This document shows, one piece after another, positions 19,152 through 29,867 of a stretch of 64,000 bases of DNA. Source of the DNA: Roseiarcus fermentans (GTDB lineage Bacteria; Pseudomonadota; Alphaproteobacteria; Rhizobiales; Beijerinckiaceae). Positions within the stretch are counted from its first letter, which is position 1. Every line of letters starts with the position of its first letter. The notes beneath the pieces are model-generated. The model worked only from the letters and a program-made list of their open reading frames with translations. It was not told the DNA's origin and did not search any database. The stretch is taken from the NCBI RefSeq assembly GCF_003315135.1, contig NZ_QNRK01000022.1, forward strand, positions 1 to 64,000. The letters are read 5' to 3'. A program made the translations under genes and the position numbers.

Positions 19152-20183
19152 ATGCTGCGTCCGCTTGCCGGCCTGACCATTGTCGAATTCGAGGGCATCG
19201 GCCCGGGCCCGCTCGCCGGCCGGATGCTCGCCGAGCACGGCGCGGCGGTGACGGCGATCGTCAGGCCGCACAAGGCGACGATCGGCAATCCCGACCCTGT
19301 CGCCGACGATCCGCTGCGCCGCGGCAAGCGCATCGTGGCGCTCGACCTGAAGCGCGCGGCAGCGGTCGAACAGGCGCTGGCGCTGGTCGAGGGCGCCGAC
19401 GCGCTGATCGAGGGCGGCCGGCCGGGCGTGATGGAGCGGCTCGGCCTCGGCCCGGCCGACTGCGCGAAGCGGAACCCGAGACTGGTCTACGGCCGCATGA
19501 CCGGTTGGGGACAGCAGGGTCCGCTGGCCCAGGCGGCCGGCCACGACCTGAACTATGTGGCGCTGACCGGCATGCTGTCGCTGACCGAGCGTCCCGGCGC
19601 CCCGCCGATCGTGCCGCCGACCGTGCTCGGCGACGCGGGCGGCGCGCTCGGGCTCGCCTTCGGCATCGTCAGCGGCGTGCTGTCGGCGCGGACCACCGGC
19701 AAGGGCTGCGTCGTCGACGCCGCGATCCTCGACATGGTCGCAGCGCTCTCCGGCATCGCCCTCTGGGCGCGCGCGACCGGAATGCTCGACGGCGGGCGGC
19801 CGAGCATCTTTCACGATTCGCCCTTCTACGACGCCTATCTGTGCGCCGACGGCCGCTACGTCACAATCGGGGCGCTCGAGCCGCAGTTCTATGCGCTTTT
19901 CCTCGACAAACTCGGGCTTGCCGACGTCGATCCGAAAACCCAGTACGACATGCGGACATGGCCGGCGCTGAAGGCGCGCTTCCGGACGCTGTTCGCGGCC
20001 CGTCCGAGCGAGGCGTGGCGGGCGCTGCTCGAGGGCACCGACGTGTGTTTCGCGCCGGTGCTGACGATAGCGGAGGCGGCCGCTCATCCGCACAATGCGG
20101 CGCGCGGCCTGTTCCGCGAGGGCGAGGGGGGGCGGCTCGAAGCCGCCGCGGCGCCACGTTTTCAGCCGCTGCCGCAAGCGTGA
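19152..20183 (+). CDS. CoA transferase family III, alpha-methylacyl-CoA racemase type
   Basis: A 343-aa CaiB/BaiF-fold protein. Family hallmarks: LAGLTIVEFEGIGPGP at the N-terminus, RMTGWGQQGPLAQAAGHDLNY and PTVLGDAGGAL. The racemase residues of MCR/AMACR are present: the His of AGHDLNY, the Asp of LGDAGGA and the Glu of IGALEPQF, which supports epimerisation of 2-methylacyl-CoAs rather than CoA transfer. Such enzymes let branched-chain or sterol side-chain acyl-CoAs enter beta-oxidation. It starts MLRPLAG at 19152 and is followed 11 bases later by an MBL hydrolase gene, probably in one transcript. Confidence 0.9.
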   Translation: MLRPLAGLTIVEFEGIGPGPLAGRMLAEHGAAVTAIVRPHKATIGNPDPVADDPLRRGKRIVALDLKRAAAVEQALALVEGADALIEGGRPGVMERLGLGPADCAKRNPRLVYGRMTGWGQQGPLAQAAGHDLNYVALTGMLSLTERPGAPPIVPPTVLGDAGGALGLAFGIVSGVLSARTTGKGCVVDAAILDMVAALSGIALWARATGMLDGGRPSIFHDSPFYDAYLCADGRYVTIGALEPQFYALFLDKLGLADVDPKTQYDMRTWPALKARFRTLFAARPSEAWRALLEGTDVCFAPVLTIAEAAAHPHNAARGLFREGEGGRLEAAAAPRFQPLPQA

Positions 20184-20194
20184 GGAGAGACCGG

Positions 20195-21241
20195 ATGACC
20201 GCCCACGCGACCCTGCATACGCTCGAATTCCCGCTTGCCCTGCCGCCGGCGCCCGGCGAGGTCGTCGAGGTTCGGCCGGGAATCTTCTGGGCCCGGCTGG
20301 CGCTGCCGTTCCGGCTCGACCACGTCAACCTGTATCTGATCGAAGACGGACCGGGCCTCGCGCTGATCGACACCGGCATCGACAACGCGCGCTCGCGCGC
20401 CGCCTGGGAGGCGCTGATCGACGGGCCGCTCAGCGGGCGGCGGCTGACGCGGCTGATCGCCACCCACTTCCATCCCGACCACATCGGCCTCGCCGGAATC
20501 TTGTGCGAGCGCTTCGCCATGCCGCTGATGATGAGCCAGACGGAATATCTGCTCGGCCTCAACATCCGCCTCGACCCGTCGGCGCTGCGGTCGGGGCCCT
20601 ATTGCAGCTTCTACCGCTCGCACGGGCTCAGCGAGGAGAGCACCGAGATCGTGCTCGGCCACGGCCTGGACTATCTGCGCATGGTCTCGGCGCCGCCGAA
20701 GACGTTTCAGCGCCTGATGGCCGAGGATCGGGTGACGATCGGCGGCCGCGCCTTCGAAGTCCTGACCGGCGGCGGCCACTCGCCCGAACACGTGATGCTC
20801 TATTCGGCCGAGGACAGGCTCTTGATCGCCGGCGACCAGATCATGGCCAAGATTTCGCCCAACGTCAGCGTCGAGGCGATGGAGCCGGACGGCGACCCGC
20901 TGGGAATCTATCTGCGCTCGCTGGAGAAGCTGAAGGCGCGCGTGCCCGCCGACGCGCTCGTCCTACCCGGCCACAACCTGCCGTTCATCGGCCTGCACAC
21001 CCGCGCCGACGAGCTGATCGCCCATCACGCGGCGCGCTGCGCGGCGATCGTCGAGGCCTGCAAGGTCGCGCCGCAGACGGCGGCCGAGCTCGTGCCGGTG
21101 ATCTTCGGGCGCCCAATCGACGATCCGCACCAGCTCGTGTTCGCCTTCGGCGAGGCGCTCGCCCATATCAACGCGATGATCCGCGCCGGCCGGCTGCGGA
21201 TGGGAAGCACAACGCGGGGGCTGGCGCTCGAGGCGGCGTGA
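20195..21241 (+). CDS. MBL-fold metallo-hydrolase, LACTB2-like
   Basis: A 348-aa metallo-beta-lactamase-fold hydrolase with the zinc motif ATHFHPDHIG, then GGGHSPEH, the bridging Asp of IAGDQIM and LPGHNLPF. A C-terminal helical domain (HHAARCAAIVEAC...) is typical of the LACTB2/GloB-related group. GAGGAGAGA lies just upstream of the ATG. The 11-base gap to the racemase-like gene suggests a two-gene operon acting on acyl thioesters, but this role is inferred from context only. Confidence 0.87.
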   Translation: MTAHATLHTLEFPLALPPAPGEVVEVRPGIFWARLALPFRLDHVNLYLIEDGPGLALIDTGIDNARSRAAWEALIDGPLSGRRLTRLIATHFHPDHIGLAGILCERFAMPLMMSQTEYLLGLNIRLDPSALRSGPYCSFYRSHGLSEESTEIVLGHGLDYLRMVSAPPKTFQRLMAEDRVTIGGRAFEVLTGGGHSPEHVMLYSAEDRLLIAGDQIMAKISPNVSVEAMEPDGDPLGIYLRSLEKLKARVPADALVLPGHNLPFIGLHTRADELIAHHAARCAAIVEACKVAPQTAAELVPVIFGRPIDDPHQLVFAFGEALAHINAMIRAGRLRMGSTTRGLALEAA

Positions 21242-21452
21242 GGGGATGGGCGTCGCCGGGTCTATTCTTCCCCGGAGCGACGAGGGAACCGAGGCGGCCG
21301 CGAGCCGAGGACGAACATGGCTGTAGGCATGGGAGTTTCCGGAAGAGCCGCGCGCGTCGGCGGCCACCCCTTTCCTGCGGCCTCGCCGATCGCTTCGAGC
21401 GACCTGATCACCGCATTCTGATCCGACGCGCGACGTGATGTCTGCGGCGGCC

Positions 21453-21499
21453 TTGGCGACTTGGGGCCGGATCGGTATAAGTGACTATCCAGATGGTCA
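21453..21499 (+). promoter_or_regulatory. Promoter and operator of the second vapBC pair
   Basis: TTGGCG (21453-21458), a 17-nt spacer and TATAAG (21476-21481) form a good sigma-70-type promoter. A dyad TGACTATC-CA-GATGGTCA (7 of 8 arm positions match) at 21482-21499 lies over the transcript start, as expected for autoregulation by the antitoxin. Confidence 0.6.
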
Positions 21500-21509
21500 T
21501 GAGGATGCC

Positions 21510-21752
21510 ATGGAAGATGTCTCTCTCGCCGACGCCAAAGCACGGCTGAGCGAACTCGTGGAGCGCGCGGCTCACGGGGAGTCGATCCGCATTACGCGAC
21601 GCGGGAAACCGGTCGCGCGGCTTTCGGGCGTGGATGAGGATCGCAAGCCCGTGGACCTCGCGGCGTTGCAGGCGCTGACGGCGTCCATGCCGACGCAGCC
21701 GGAGCCGGCTGGCGAGTGGCTTCGCCGGGTGCGCGACGATCAGCGCTATTGA
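21510..21752 (+). CDS. Phd/YefM-type antitoxin
   Basis: An 80-aa antitoxin beginning [20 protein letters not shown], with the Phd/YefM DNA-binding fold ([20 protein letters not shown], then [13 protein letters not shown]) and a flexible C-terminal tail for toxin binding. GAGGATGCC precedes the ATG. It represses its own promoter through a dyad 11 bases upstream (inferred). The stop overlaps the toxin ATG (TGATG). Confidence 0.9.
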   Translation: MEDVSLADAKARLSELVERAAHGESIRITRRGKPVARLSGVDEDRKPVDLAALQALTASMPTQPEPAGEWLRRVRDDQRY

Positions 21753-22207
21753 TGCTTTACCTCGACACGTCCCTGCTCGTGAGCGCGCTGACGAATGAGG
21801 CGGACACACCCCGGTCCCAGAGCTGGCTCGCTGGCCGCGAAGCGTCAGAACTGAGCATCAGCGATTGGACGGTGACGGAATTCGCCTCCGCGCTGTCGAT
21901 CAAGGTTCGGGCGGGAGCGCTCTCGGCAGCGAATCGCGCCGCGGCGCTATCGGCGTTCAACCGTATCTCATCGGAAAGCTTGCAGCTTTTTCCGGTCGCC
22001 CGTGCGGACTTCCATACGGCCGCGCGGATGGCCGATCAGGCGCATCTGAACCTTCGCGCTGGAGACGCGCTTCATCTCGCGATTTGCGCGAGTCGTGGCG
22101 CCACCCTCTGCACGCTTGACCGGCGGCTCGACGAGGCCGCCCCGCAGGTCGGAGTCGAAACCCTGCTGCTGTCGCAGCGACAGGGTTCGTCGCGACGCCC
22201 GCCATGA
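21752..22207 (+). CDS. VapC-like toxin, PIN-domain ribonuclease
   Basis: A 151-aa PIN-domain protein: [12 protein letters not shown] with the first Asp, the Glu of VTEFASALS, then [13 protein letters not shown] and [11 protein letters not shown] with the remaining acidic residues. It is the toxin of a pair with the Phd-type antitoxin, translationally coupled by a one-base overlap. It is unrelated in detail to the PIN toxin at 8727, so the two pairs were acquired separately rather than duplicated. It appears intact. Confidence 0.9.
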   Translation: MLYLDTSLLVSALTNEADTPRSQSWLAGREASELSISDWTVTEFASALSIKVRAGALSAANRAAALSAFNRISSESLQLFPVARADFHTAARMADQAHLNLRAGDALHLAICASRGATLCTLDRRLDEAAPQVGVETLLLSQRQGSSRRPP

Positions 22208-22313
22208 GGTCGGCGACTTCGATACCGTGACTCTTCGCCGCATCGGCTTGTGAAGGTGGACTGGCTTGCCGCCATCGGCAATCATCGCAGAAACGGTCTG
22301 GGAGGGCCCGCCG

Positions 22314-23156
22314 ATGCTCGAACGCCATCTCGCCTGCCTGAGCCCGTCGGGGTTCCACCGCGTCGTCTACGATGAATGGCCCGGCCCGCCCGGCGCGCCG
22401 ACGCTGGTCTGCCTGCACGGCCTGAGCCGCAACAGCCGGGACTTCGACGCCCTCGCACAGGCGATGGCGCGCACGCACCGGGTCGTGTGCCCCGACATGG
22501 CCGGCCGCGGCCGCAGCGAATGGCTGAAGAACCCGGCCGAATATCTCTTCCCGACTTACCTCGCCGATTGCGCCGCGCTGATCGCCCGGCTCGACGTCGA
22601 CAGCGTCGACTGGGTCGGAACCTCGATGGGCGCGCTGATTGGCATGATGCTCGCCGCGCAGAAGGATACGCCCGTGCGCAGGCTCGCGCTCAACGACGCC
22701 GGCGCCGTCGTGATGAAGGAAGGTCTCAACCGCATCGGCCTCTATCTCGGCTCCGGGGCGACCTTCGACTCCATCGGGGACATGGAGGCGGCGGTGCGCC
22801 GGAACAACGCGCCCTACGGGCCGCTGAGCGACGCTGAATGGCGGAAACTGACCGTCGACAGCGCCAGGGAACGTCCGGACGGGCGGTGGGGGTTCAATTA
22901 CGACCCGCATCTGGGCGACCTATACAAGGCCGGGCCGGTCGGCGACGTCGATTTGTGGGCCGTCTACGACGCCGTGCGCTGCCCGACGCTGCTGCTCCGC
23001 GGCGAACACTCCGACGTGTTGTCGCACGAGGTCGCCGCGGCGATGACCGGGCGAGGCCCGCAGGCGAAGCTGGTCGAGTTCGCCGGCATCGGCCACGCGC
23101 CGCAGCTCCTGAGCGCCGACCAGATCGGCGTGGTGCGGGACTTTTTGGCCGGCTGA
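22314..23156 (+). CDS. Alpha/beta hydrolase
   Basis: A 280-aa cytoplasmic alpha/beta hydrolase. Visible: oxyanion region LVCLHGLSRNSRDFD, PDMAGRGRSEWL, nucleophile VGTSMGALIG, acid LLLRGEHSDVLS and histidine AGIGHAPQL. The lid region carries RRNNAPYGPLSDAEWRKL. The start at 22314 follows GGGAGGGCCC. Esterase, thioesterase or C-C hydrolase activity is possible; nothing in the neighbourhood fixes the substrate. Confidence 0.85.
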   Translation: MLERHLACLSPSGFHRVVYDEWPGPPGAPTLVCLHGLSRNSRDFDALAQAMARTHRVVCPDMAGRGRSEWLKNPAEYLFPTYLADCAALIARLDVDSVDWVGTSMGALIGMMLAAQKDTPVRRLALNDAGAVVMKEGLNRIGLYLGSGATFDSIGDMEAAVRRNNAPYGPLSDAEWRKLTVDSARERPDGRWGFNYDPHLGDLYKAGPVGDVDLWAVYDAVRCPTLLLRGEHSDVLSHEVAAAMTGRGPQAKLVEFAGIGHAPQLLSADQIGVVRDFLAG

Positions 23157-23178
23157 ACGTGGCGCCGCGCGGCTCGGG

Positions 23179-23219
23179 AGGGAGCGCGTCCCGCGCTCCC
23201 TGGGCGGCGGGACGCCGCC
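23179..23219. repeat. Double-hairpin dispersed element, copy 2
   Basis: A 9-bp perfect stem AGGGAGCGC/GCGCTCCCT with a 5-nt loop (23179-23201) is followed by GGCGGCG/CGCCGCC with loop GGA (23203-23219). Order and spacing match the element at 191-230. Its position after the alpha/beta-hydrolase stop would also suit a terminator. Confidence 0.7.
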
Positions 23220-23301
23220 TTTCGCGAGGCGACCGACAAAACCTTTCCCTTTCGGGCCCCAGCCGCTATCCCTCGCGGCTTCCAGCACGAAAGCCGCTCC
23301 C

Positions 23302-25119
<1,818 letters not shown>

Positions 25120-25385
25120 CGCGTGAGGGCGCCGCCAAGGGAACGCGGGCGGAGCAGCGGCTGAAGCTCTCCCGCGCGTCTCGGCGAGTCTGTCCGACGC
25201 ACCGCTTCGCCCCCGCTGTTCATTGTGGGCAAGACGGCGGCCGCGCGTCAGGGACGCGCTGCCGGCGCTTCGCATCCTTGACCCTCCCCTCGCGCTCGCC
25301 CCGGATCGGCCAGGAGCGAACGGCCGCATATCGAGCCGCGTCCGACCCTGACGCCGACCGAAGGATCGAAACCCGACTTCTCGGG

Positions 25386-26120
25386 TCAGGCGACCTTCGT
25401 CCAACGATACCCCGCGAAGCCGAGGCCGGCGAAGCCGAGAACCATCATGGTCCAGGTGGACGGTTCGGGGACGTTGGAGAGGGCCCGCGATGCCGATGCG
25501 CTCGACCCGACGACGATGTTCTCGGTGGCGTAGTCGCTGCCGGCCGGGCTCCAGCCGACCACGAATTCATCGGTCAAAGAGTACAACGACCGGACGAAGA
25601 TCGGCCTGGAATTGACCGTCTCGGCTGACCCCGGTCCGGGCCCGACGGTGTTCGTCGCCAACTGCACGCGCATGCCGAACGGCCTGTCGGCATTGTCCAA
25701 CCACGTCGTCTCGGTGACGGACCAGTTCGGCGGCAGAAAATCCTCTTCCAGATAGCTCTGGAAGGTCTTCACCGTCCCGCCGGTCAGGCCGGTTTCCGTC
25801 ACGTAGAACGTGGTCGGGGAGCGATAATGGGAAATGCAGCATGAGGCCCCGTTCAGCACCTGCGCCATCAGGCCGGGTTGAGAAGAGCCGCCGCCCGATG
25901 CCTCGATGGAGTTCTGGAGCGAGCCGAAATACCCGCTCCAGGACGTCCCGCGCGCCAGGATCTGGATGGTGGTCGTCCCCAGGGTCGACCCACCGATTTC
26001 GAAGACCTGTGCGGATGCGGACGGGGAACCGAGGGTCAACGACAAGACGAACATTGCGCTCACACCCCACGCGGCGCCCGACCGGAGGGCCGCCGGATTC
26101 AATTCTGCGAGTTTGTGCAT
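25386..26120 (-). CDS. PEP-CTERM sorting-domain protein
   Basis: A 244-aa secreted protein: signal peptide with AAWGVSAMFVLSLTLG core and cleavage near ASA-QV, a beta-rich, Ser/Thr/Gly-rich body with little recognisable domain content, and a C-terminal sorting signal (VPEPSTWTMMVLGFAGLGFA followed by GYRWTKVA). The motif is the alphaproteobacterial PEPxxW variant recognised by exosortase/archaeosortase-type enzymes. GGGAG precedes the ATG. It is preceded by an AT-rich promoter region at about 26225-26350. It is likely exported and anchored or released in connection with exopolysaccharide. Confidence 0.9.
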   Translation of the reverse strand: MHKLAELNPAALRSGAAWGVSAMFVLSLTLGSPSASAQVFEIGGSTLGTTTIQILARGTSWSGYFGSLQNSIEASGGGSSQPGLMAQVLNGASCCISHYRSPTTFYVTETGLTGGTVKTFQSYLEEDFLPPNWSVTETTWLDNADRPFGMRVQLATNTVGPGPGSAETVNSRPIFVRSLYSLTDEFVVGWSPAGSDYATENIVVGSSASASRALSNVPEPSTWTMMVLGFAGLGFAGYRWTKVA

Positions 26121-26412
26121 TTCTGGAACTCCCGCTTTGCGAGAGCGCCGCGAGACGCGGTCCGACGGGAAGGAACGACGATCGACCAGATGCGCTCCGG
26201 CGCGTCCCGGACAAACAGAGAAATTCGATTCAGTCCGTGAACAGGCGATGGTCTAAAAATTTACAGCGAGTACAATCTCAGACTTCCTCAAGTAAAACTT
26301 ACGCTCATTCGCTGGGTTGTCAATTCTTGTCGAATTTATTCACGCGCGACAATGCGCGGAATTTCTCCCCTTCGGGCGATCTGCGGTCGGAAGAGCCGCG
26401 CCGCGGCCCCCC

Positions 26413-27615
26413 TCACGCCTCGACGTGCGGCCTCAGCCACAGCGCGTAGATCGCCCCGGCCGCCAGCGCCGCGCCGGTCATCACCTCGGCGACGCCGAGC
26501 GGCGACGCGTCGCGGGTGAGCGCTGCGCCGAGCGCCCCGCCGAGCGCGCCGCACAGCATCTGGCTCGCCAGCAGAATGGCCGAGGCGATGCCGGCGATCT
26601 CGGGCAGGGGATGCACCGCTTCGTGCATGGCGTTGGGGAAGATGAGCCCCATGGCGCAGAAATAGAAGAAGGCCAGCCCGACCACCGCGGCGATCGAGGC
26701 GGCCCCGGCGAGGCTGACGGCGAGCAGCGCGAGCGCGGCCAGCGCTGTGACCGTGAGCGCCAGGTCGAGCGCCGCCTTCGGCTTCCAATGCCGGCGAACG
26801 AACTGCGTGTTCAGGCTCGCGCCGGCGATCACGCCGAAAGAGGTGAAGGCGAACAGGCCCGCAAAGGCGGCCTTCGACACGCCAAAACCCTGCATGAACA
26901 GGAGCGGCGACGCGTTGATGTAGGAAAACATGCCGCCGAAGGCGAATCCCAGCACGAGCGAGAAGCCGAGGCAGAACCGATTGGTCAGGGCGCGCCAATA
27001 GTTGGCGGCGACGGCTGCGGGCCGCAAACTCTGGCGTGCGTCCTCGGGCTGCGACTCGCGCAGCCGGGCGAGGCCGAGCGCGAGCAGGAACGCGCCGATC
27101 GCGGCGAGCGCGACGTAGATCGCGCGCCACGGCGCGACATAGAGGATGAGCGCGCCCAGACTCGGGGCGACCACCGGCGCGACGCCGTTGACCTGCGCGA
27201 TCGCCGTGATGAACAGCCGCGATTCGCGCGCGTCGAACAGGTCGCGCACGATCGCGCGCGGCAAGATGCCGACCGCGCCGGCGCCCGCGCCCTGAGCCAG
27301 GCGGAAGCCGAGCAGCGCCAGAATCGAAGGCGACAGCGCGGCGCCGAGGCCGCACAGGGTGAAGAGGAGGAGCCCGCCGATCAGCGCCGGCCTGCGGCCG
27401 AAGCGGTCGGCGAGCGGCCCGACGATGAGCGGCGCGGTCGAGAAGCCGGCCAGGAAGATCGCGACCGATGCGGCGGCGAGGGTCTGGCTCGCGCCGAAAT
27501 CCGCCTGGACGAGCGCCAGCGACGGCAGCGCCATGTCGATCGCCAGCGGCGGCAGCGCCGTCATCGCCGCCACGAACACGAGGAACGCGGGGCCGTGAAT
27601 ATTGAACGATTTCAA
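26413..27615 (-). CDS. MFS drug-resistance transporter, Bcr/CflA type (paralogue 1)
   Basis: About 400 aa with 12 predicted membrane segments. The MFS motif A-like LADRFGRRPALIGG lies between TM2 and TM3, and RLAQGAGAGAVGILPRAIVRD is the TM4 motif conserved in Bcr/CflA proton-driven drug exporters. The start is uncertain: TTG at 27615 (LKSFNIHGPAFLVF) with GGGGG upstream gives the normal family length, whereas a longer frame would begin in repetitive DNA. It is a close paralogue of the next MFS gene; the two are separated by a 304-bp spacer holding a large palindromic element. Confidence 0.85.
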   Translation of the reverse strand: MKSFNIHGPAFLVFVAAMTALPPLAIDMALPSLALVQADFGASQTLAAASVAIFLAGFSTAPLIVGPLADRFGRRPALIGGLLLFTLCGLGAALSPSILALLGFRLAQGAGAGAVGILPRAIVRDLFDARESRLFITAIAQVNGVAPVVAPSLGALILYVAPWRAIYVALAAIGAFLLALGLARLRESQPEDARQSLRPAAVAANYWRALTNRFCLGFSLVLGFAFGGMFSYINASPLLFMQGFGVSKAAFAGLFAFTSFGVIAGASLNTQFVRRHWKPKAALDLALTVTALAALALLAVSLAGAASIAAVVGLAFFYFCAMGLIFPNAMHEAVHPLPEIAGIASAILLASQMLCGALGGALGAALTRDASPLGVAEVMTGAALAAGAIYALWLRPHVEA

Positions 27616-27665
27616 GAAAAAACCCCCGAAGTCGGAACGCCGGCGCCTCCCCAGCCTCGGCGCCT

Positions 27666-27800
27666 GCCCCCTCCACCATGCTTCGCATGGTCCCCCTCCC
27701 CCGCTTCGCAGGGGAGGACATCGGCGCCGTCGCGCTTTCCTCCCCCGTGAAGCGAAGCGGAACGGGGGAGGGGGACCAGCCGAAGGCTGGTGGAGGGGGC
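27666..27800. repeat. Large inverted-repeat element between the MFS genes
   Basis: A left arm starting GCCCCCTCCACCATGC and containing GGTCCCCCTCCCCCGCTTCG is mirrored by a right arm ending GGTGGAGGGGGC, about 135 bp overall. Inside are smaller palindromes (CCATGCTTCGCATGG; CCAGCCGAAGGCTGG). The spacer 27616-27919 contains no gene. Elements with this CTTCGC/CCCCCTCC composition are known as mobile-like intergenic palindromes in Alphaproteobacteria. Confidence 0.8.
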
Positions 27801-27919
27801 CCGCCCGAGCGTCGGCCCGGCATTGCCGGATACGACGGGCGACCGCGGGATTCGGCCCGGCCGACCTGGCGGCGCAGCGGCGGGCGCGCCGACCTTTTCG
27901 CCCGATGCGCGGGCGAGCC

Positions 27920-29113
27920 TCACGCCTCGACCCCCCGACGCAACCAGACGACATAGACCGCCGCGGCGCTGATCCCCCCGGCGCTCATGACGACGCCGAT
28001 CGCCAGCGGCGACGCGTCGCGATAGAGGGAGGCGGCGAGCGAGCCGCCGACGGCGCCGAACAGCATTTGCGCCGACACCAGCACCGCGGAGGCGACGCCG
28101 GCGATGTCGGGCAGGGGATGGATCGCCTCGTGCACGGCGTTCGGCATGATGAGGCCGAAGGCCGAGATGTAGATCATCACCGGCGCGATCACGAAGACCA
28201 GCGAGGGGTGGCCGAACAGGCTCGCGACCAGCACCGTCAGACCGGCGAGCGCAATGGCGGCGAGCGCGCCGTCGAGCACCCGGCGCGGGCTCGTATGCCG
28301 GCGCACGAGCCAGGTGTTGAGGAGCGACCCGGCGATCACGCCGGAGGCGGTCATCGCGAACAGCCCGCCGAAGGCCGCCTGTGAGGCGCCGTAGCCCTGG
28401 ATGAACAGCAGCGGCGAGACGTTGACGTAGGCGAACAGCCCGGCGAACACGAGGCCGACCACCAGCGAGAAGCCGCCGCACATGCGGTTGGTCAGCGCGC
28501 GCCGGTATCCCGCGGCGATCGACGCCGGCCGGAGGCTGCGGCGCAGCTCCGTGTCGTGGGATTCTCGGAGCGTGACCAGCGTGATCGCGCCGAGCGCCAG
28601 CGCCACGGCGGCCAGCGTCGCATAGATCAGCCGCCACGGTCCCATGGCGAGCAGGCCTGCGCCGATCGTCGGCCCGATCAGCGGCGCGACGCTGAACACG
28701 ACCGACACCGCGGCCAGTTGCAGCCGCGCCTCGCGGCCCTCGAACAGGTCGCGGACGATCGCGCGGGGAAGGATCGCGACCGCTCCGGCGCCGGCGCCCT
28801 GGACGACGCGCGCCACGATCAGCACGGCGATCGACGGCGCGAGCGCGCAGGCGATCCCGGCCAGCGCGAACAGCGCGAGGCCGCCGAGCATCACCGGCTT
28901 GCGCCCGAACCGGTCGGCGAGCGGCCCAACGGCGAGCGGGGCGGTGGCGAAGCCGGCGAGAAACACCGAAATCGCCGACGCGGCTTCCGCCGCGCTCGAG
29001 CCGAACTCGGCCTGCACGAGCCCGACGCTCGGCAACGCCATGTCGGTGGCGAGCGCAGGCAGGGCCGAGAGGCCGCCGAGCAGCGCCGTGAACCCGATAC
29101 CCTGTCCCTTCAT
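27920..29113 (-). CDS. MFS drug-resistance transporter, Bcr/CflA type (paralogue 2)
   Basis: A 397-aa transporter with 12 predicted helices. MALPSVGLVQAEFG, PLADRFGRKPVMLGG and RVVQGAGAGAVAILPRAIVR correspond position by position to the neighbouring paralogue, so the pair arose by tandem duplication. It is the third gene of a run with crcB and the DUF190 gene (gaps of 4 and 3 bases), which is an odd partner for a fluoride module. A drug, bicyclomycin-like compound or metabolite may be exported; substrate unknown. Confidence 0.88.
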   Translation of the reverse strand: MKGQGIGFTALLGGLSALPALATDMALPSVGLVQAEFGSSAAEAASAISVFLAGFATAPLAVGPLADRFGRKPVMLGGLALFALAGIACALAPSIAVLIVARVVQGAGAGAVAILPRAIVRDLFEGREARLQLAAVSVVFSVAPLIGPTIGAGLLAMGPWRLIYATLAAVALALGAITLVTLRESHDTELRRSLRPASIAAGYRRALTNRMCGGFSLVVGLVFAGLFAYVNVSPLLFIQGYGASQAAFGGLFAMTASGVIAGSLLNTWLVRRHTSPRRVLDGALAAIALAGLTVLVASLFGHPSLVFVIAPVMIYISAFGLIMPNAVHEAIHPLPDIAGVASAVLVSAQMLFGAVGGSLAASLYRDASPLAIGVVMSAGGISAAAVYVVWLRRGVEA

Positions 29114-29116
29114 GTC

Positions 29117-29467
29117 TCAGGCCGGCGCGTGCTTCACGTCGGCGCCATACTGCAGCACCTGGACCTTTTCCAGCGTCACGAGGCCGCTGCCCATCATCGG
29201 GTCGAGCGTCGGAAGGAACGCCTTGATGCTGTCCTCGGTGTCGACGATTTCGACGATCAGCGGCAGGTCCTCGGACATGTCGAGGAGTTTGGCGCTGTGC
29301 AGCTGGCTCGACCGGCCGTAGCCCATCGGCCCGCGCAGCACGGTGGCGCCGGCGAGCTTGGCCAGGCGCGCGGCGTTGACGATCGCCTCGTACAGCGGCC
29401 GGCCCTTGTACTTGTCGTTCTCCCCGAAGAAGATCCGGAGCAGCATCGCTTCGCGCGGCAGATCCAT
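29117..29467 (-). CDS. DUF190 protein (PII-like, fluoride-channel associated)
   Basis: A 116-aa cytoplasmic protein of the DUF190 family, which has a PII-like fold. Conserved features: LLRIFFGENDKYKGRPLYEA, ATVLRGPMGYGRSSQLH and DLPLIVEIVD. DUF190 genes are regularly found beside crcB, and the products may modulate the channel. It starts at ATG 29467, 4 bases after the crcB stop, and ends 3 bases before the MFS start, so the three are co-transcribed. Confidence 0.9.
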   Translation of the reverse strand: MDLPREAMLLRIFFGENDKYKGRPLYEAIVNAARLAKLAGATVLRGPMGYGRSSQLHSAKLLDMSEDLPLIVEIVDTEDSIKAFLPTLDPMMGSGLVTLEKVQVLQYGADVKHAPA

Positions 29468-29471
29468 GGCG

Positions 29472-29867
29472 TCAGGCTCCCTTGAGCTGGTTGAGCACGC
29501 CCGCCGCAGCGGCGCCGAGCCAGACCGCGACGAGGCACAGGACGACCGACAGCACGACATTCGCCCCGGCGAGCAGCCATTGGCTGTCGCGGGCGAGGTT
29601 CAGCGTCTGCAGGCTGAACGAGGAAAATGTGGTGTAGCCGCCGCAAATTCCGGTCATGACGAACTGGCGCGTGTCGTTCCCGACCAGTATGCGCCCATCC
29701 GGCCCGGTCAGCGCGGCAAAAAAGCCGATGATGAAGCATCCCGTGATATTGACGAGCACGGTGCCGACCGGGAATGTCCCGCCGACGACAGTGGCGGCGA
29801 ACCCGGACAGCCAATAGCGCGAGACGCCGCCGAGCGCGCTGCCCAGCATGACCCAGAGCCACGTCAT
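29472..29867 (-). CDS. crcB: Fluoride ion channel CrcB/Fluc
   Basis: A 131-aa, four-helix membrane protein. Motifs: GGVSRYWLSG in TM1, GTVLVNITGCFIIGFF in TM2, and CGGYTTFSSFSLQT in TM3, the Phe-box and Na+-site region of dimeric Fluc channels that expel fluoride. First gene of the crcB-DUF190-MFS run. I looked for a fluoride riboswitch upstream and found none. Confidence 0.94.
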   Translation of the reverse strand: MTWLWVMLGSALGGVSRYWLSGFAATVVGGTFPVGTVLVNITGCFIIGFFAALTGPDGRILVGNDTRQFVMTGICGGYTTFSSFSLQTLNLARDSQWLLAGANVVLSVVLCLVAVWLGAAAAGVLNQLKGA

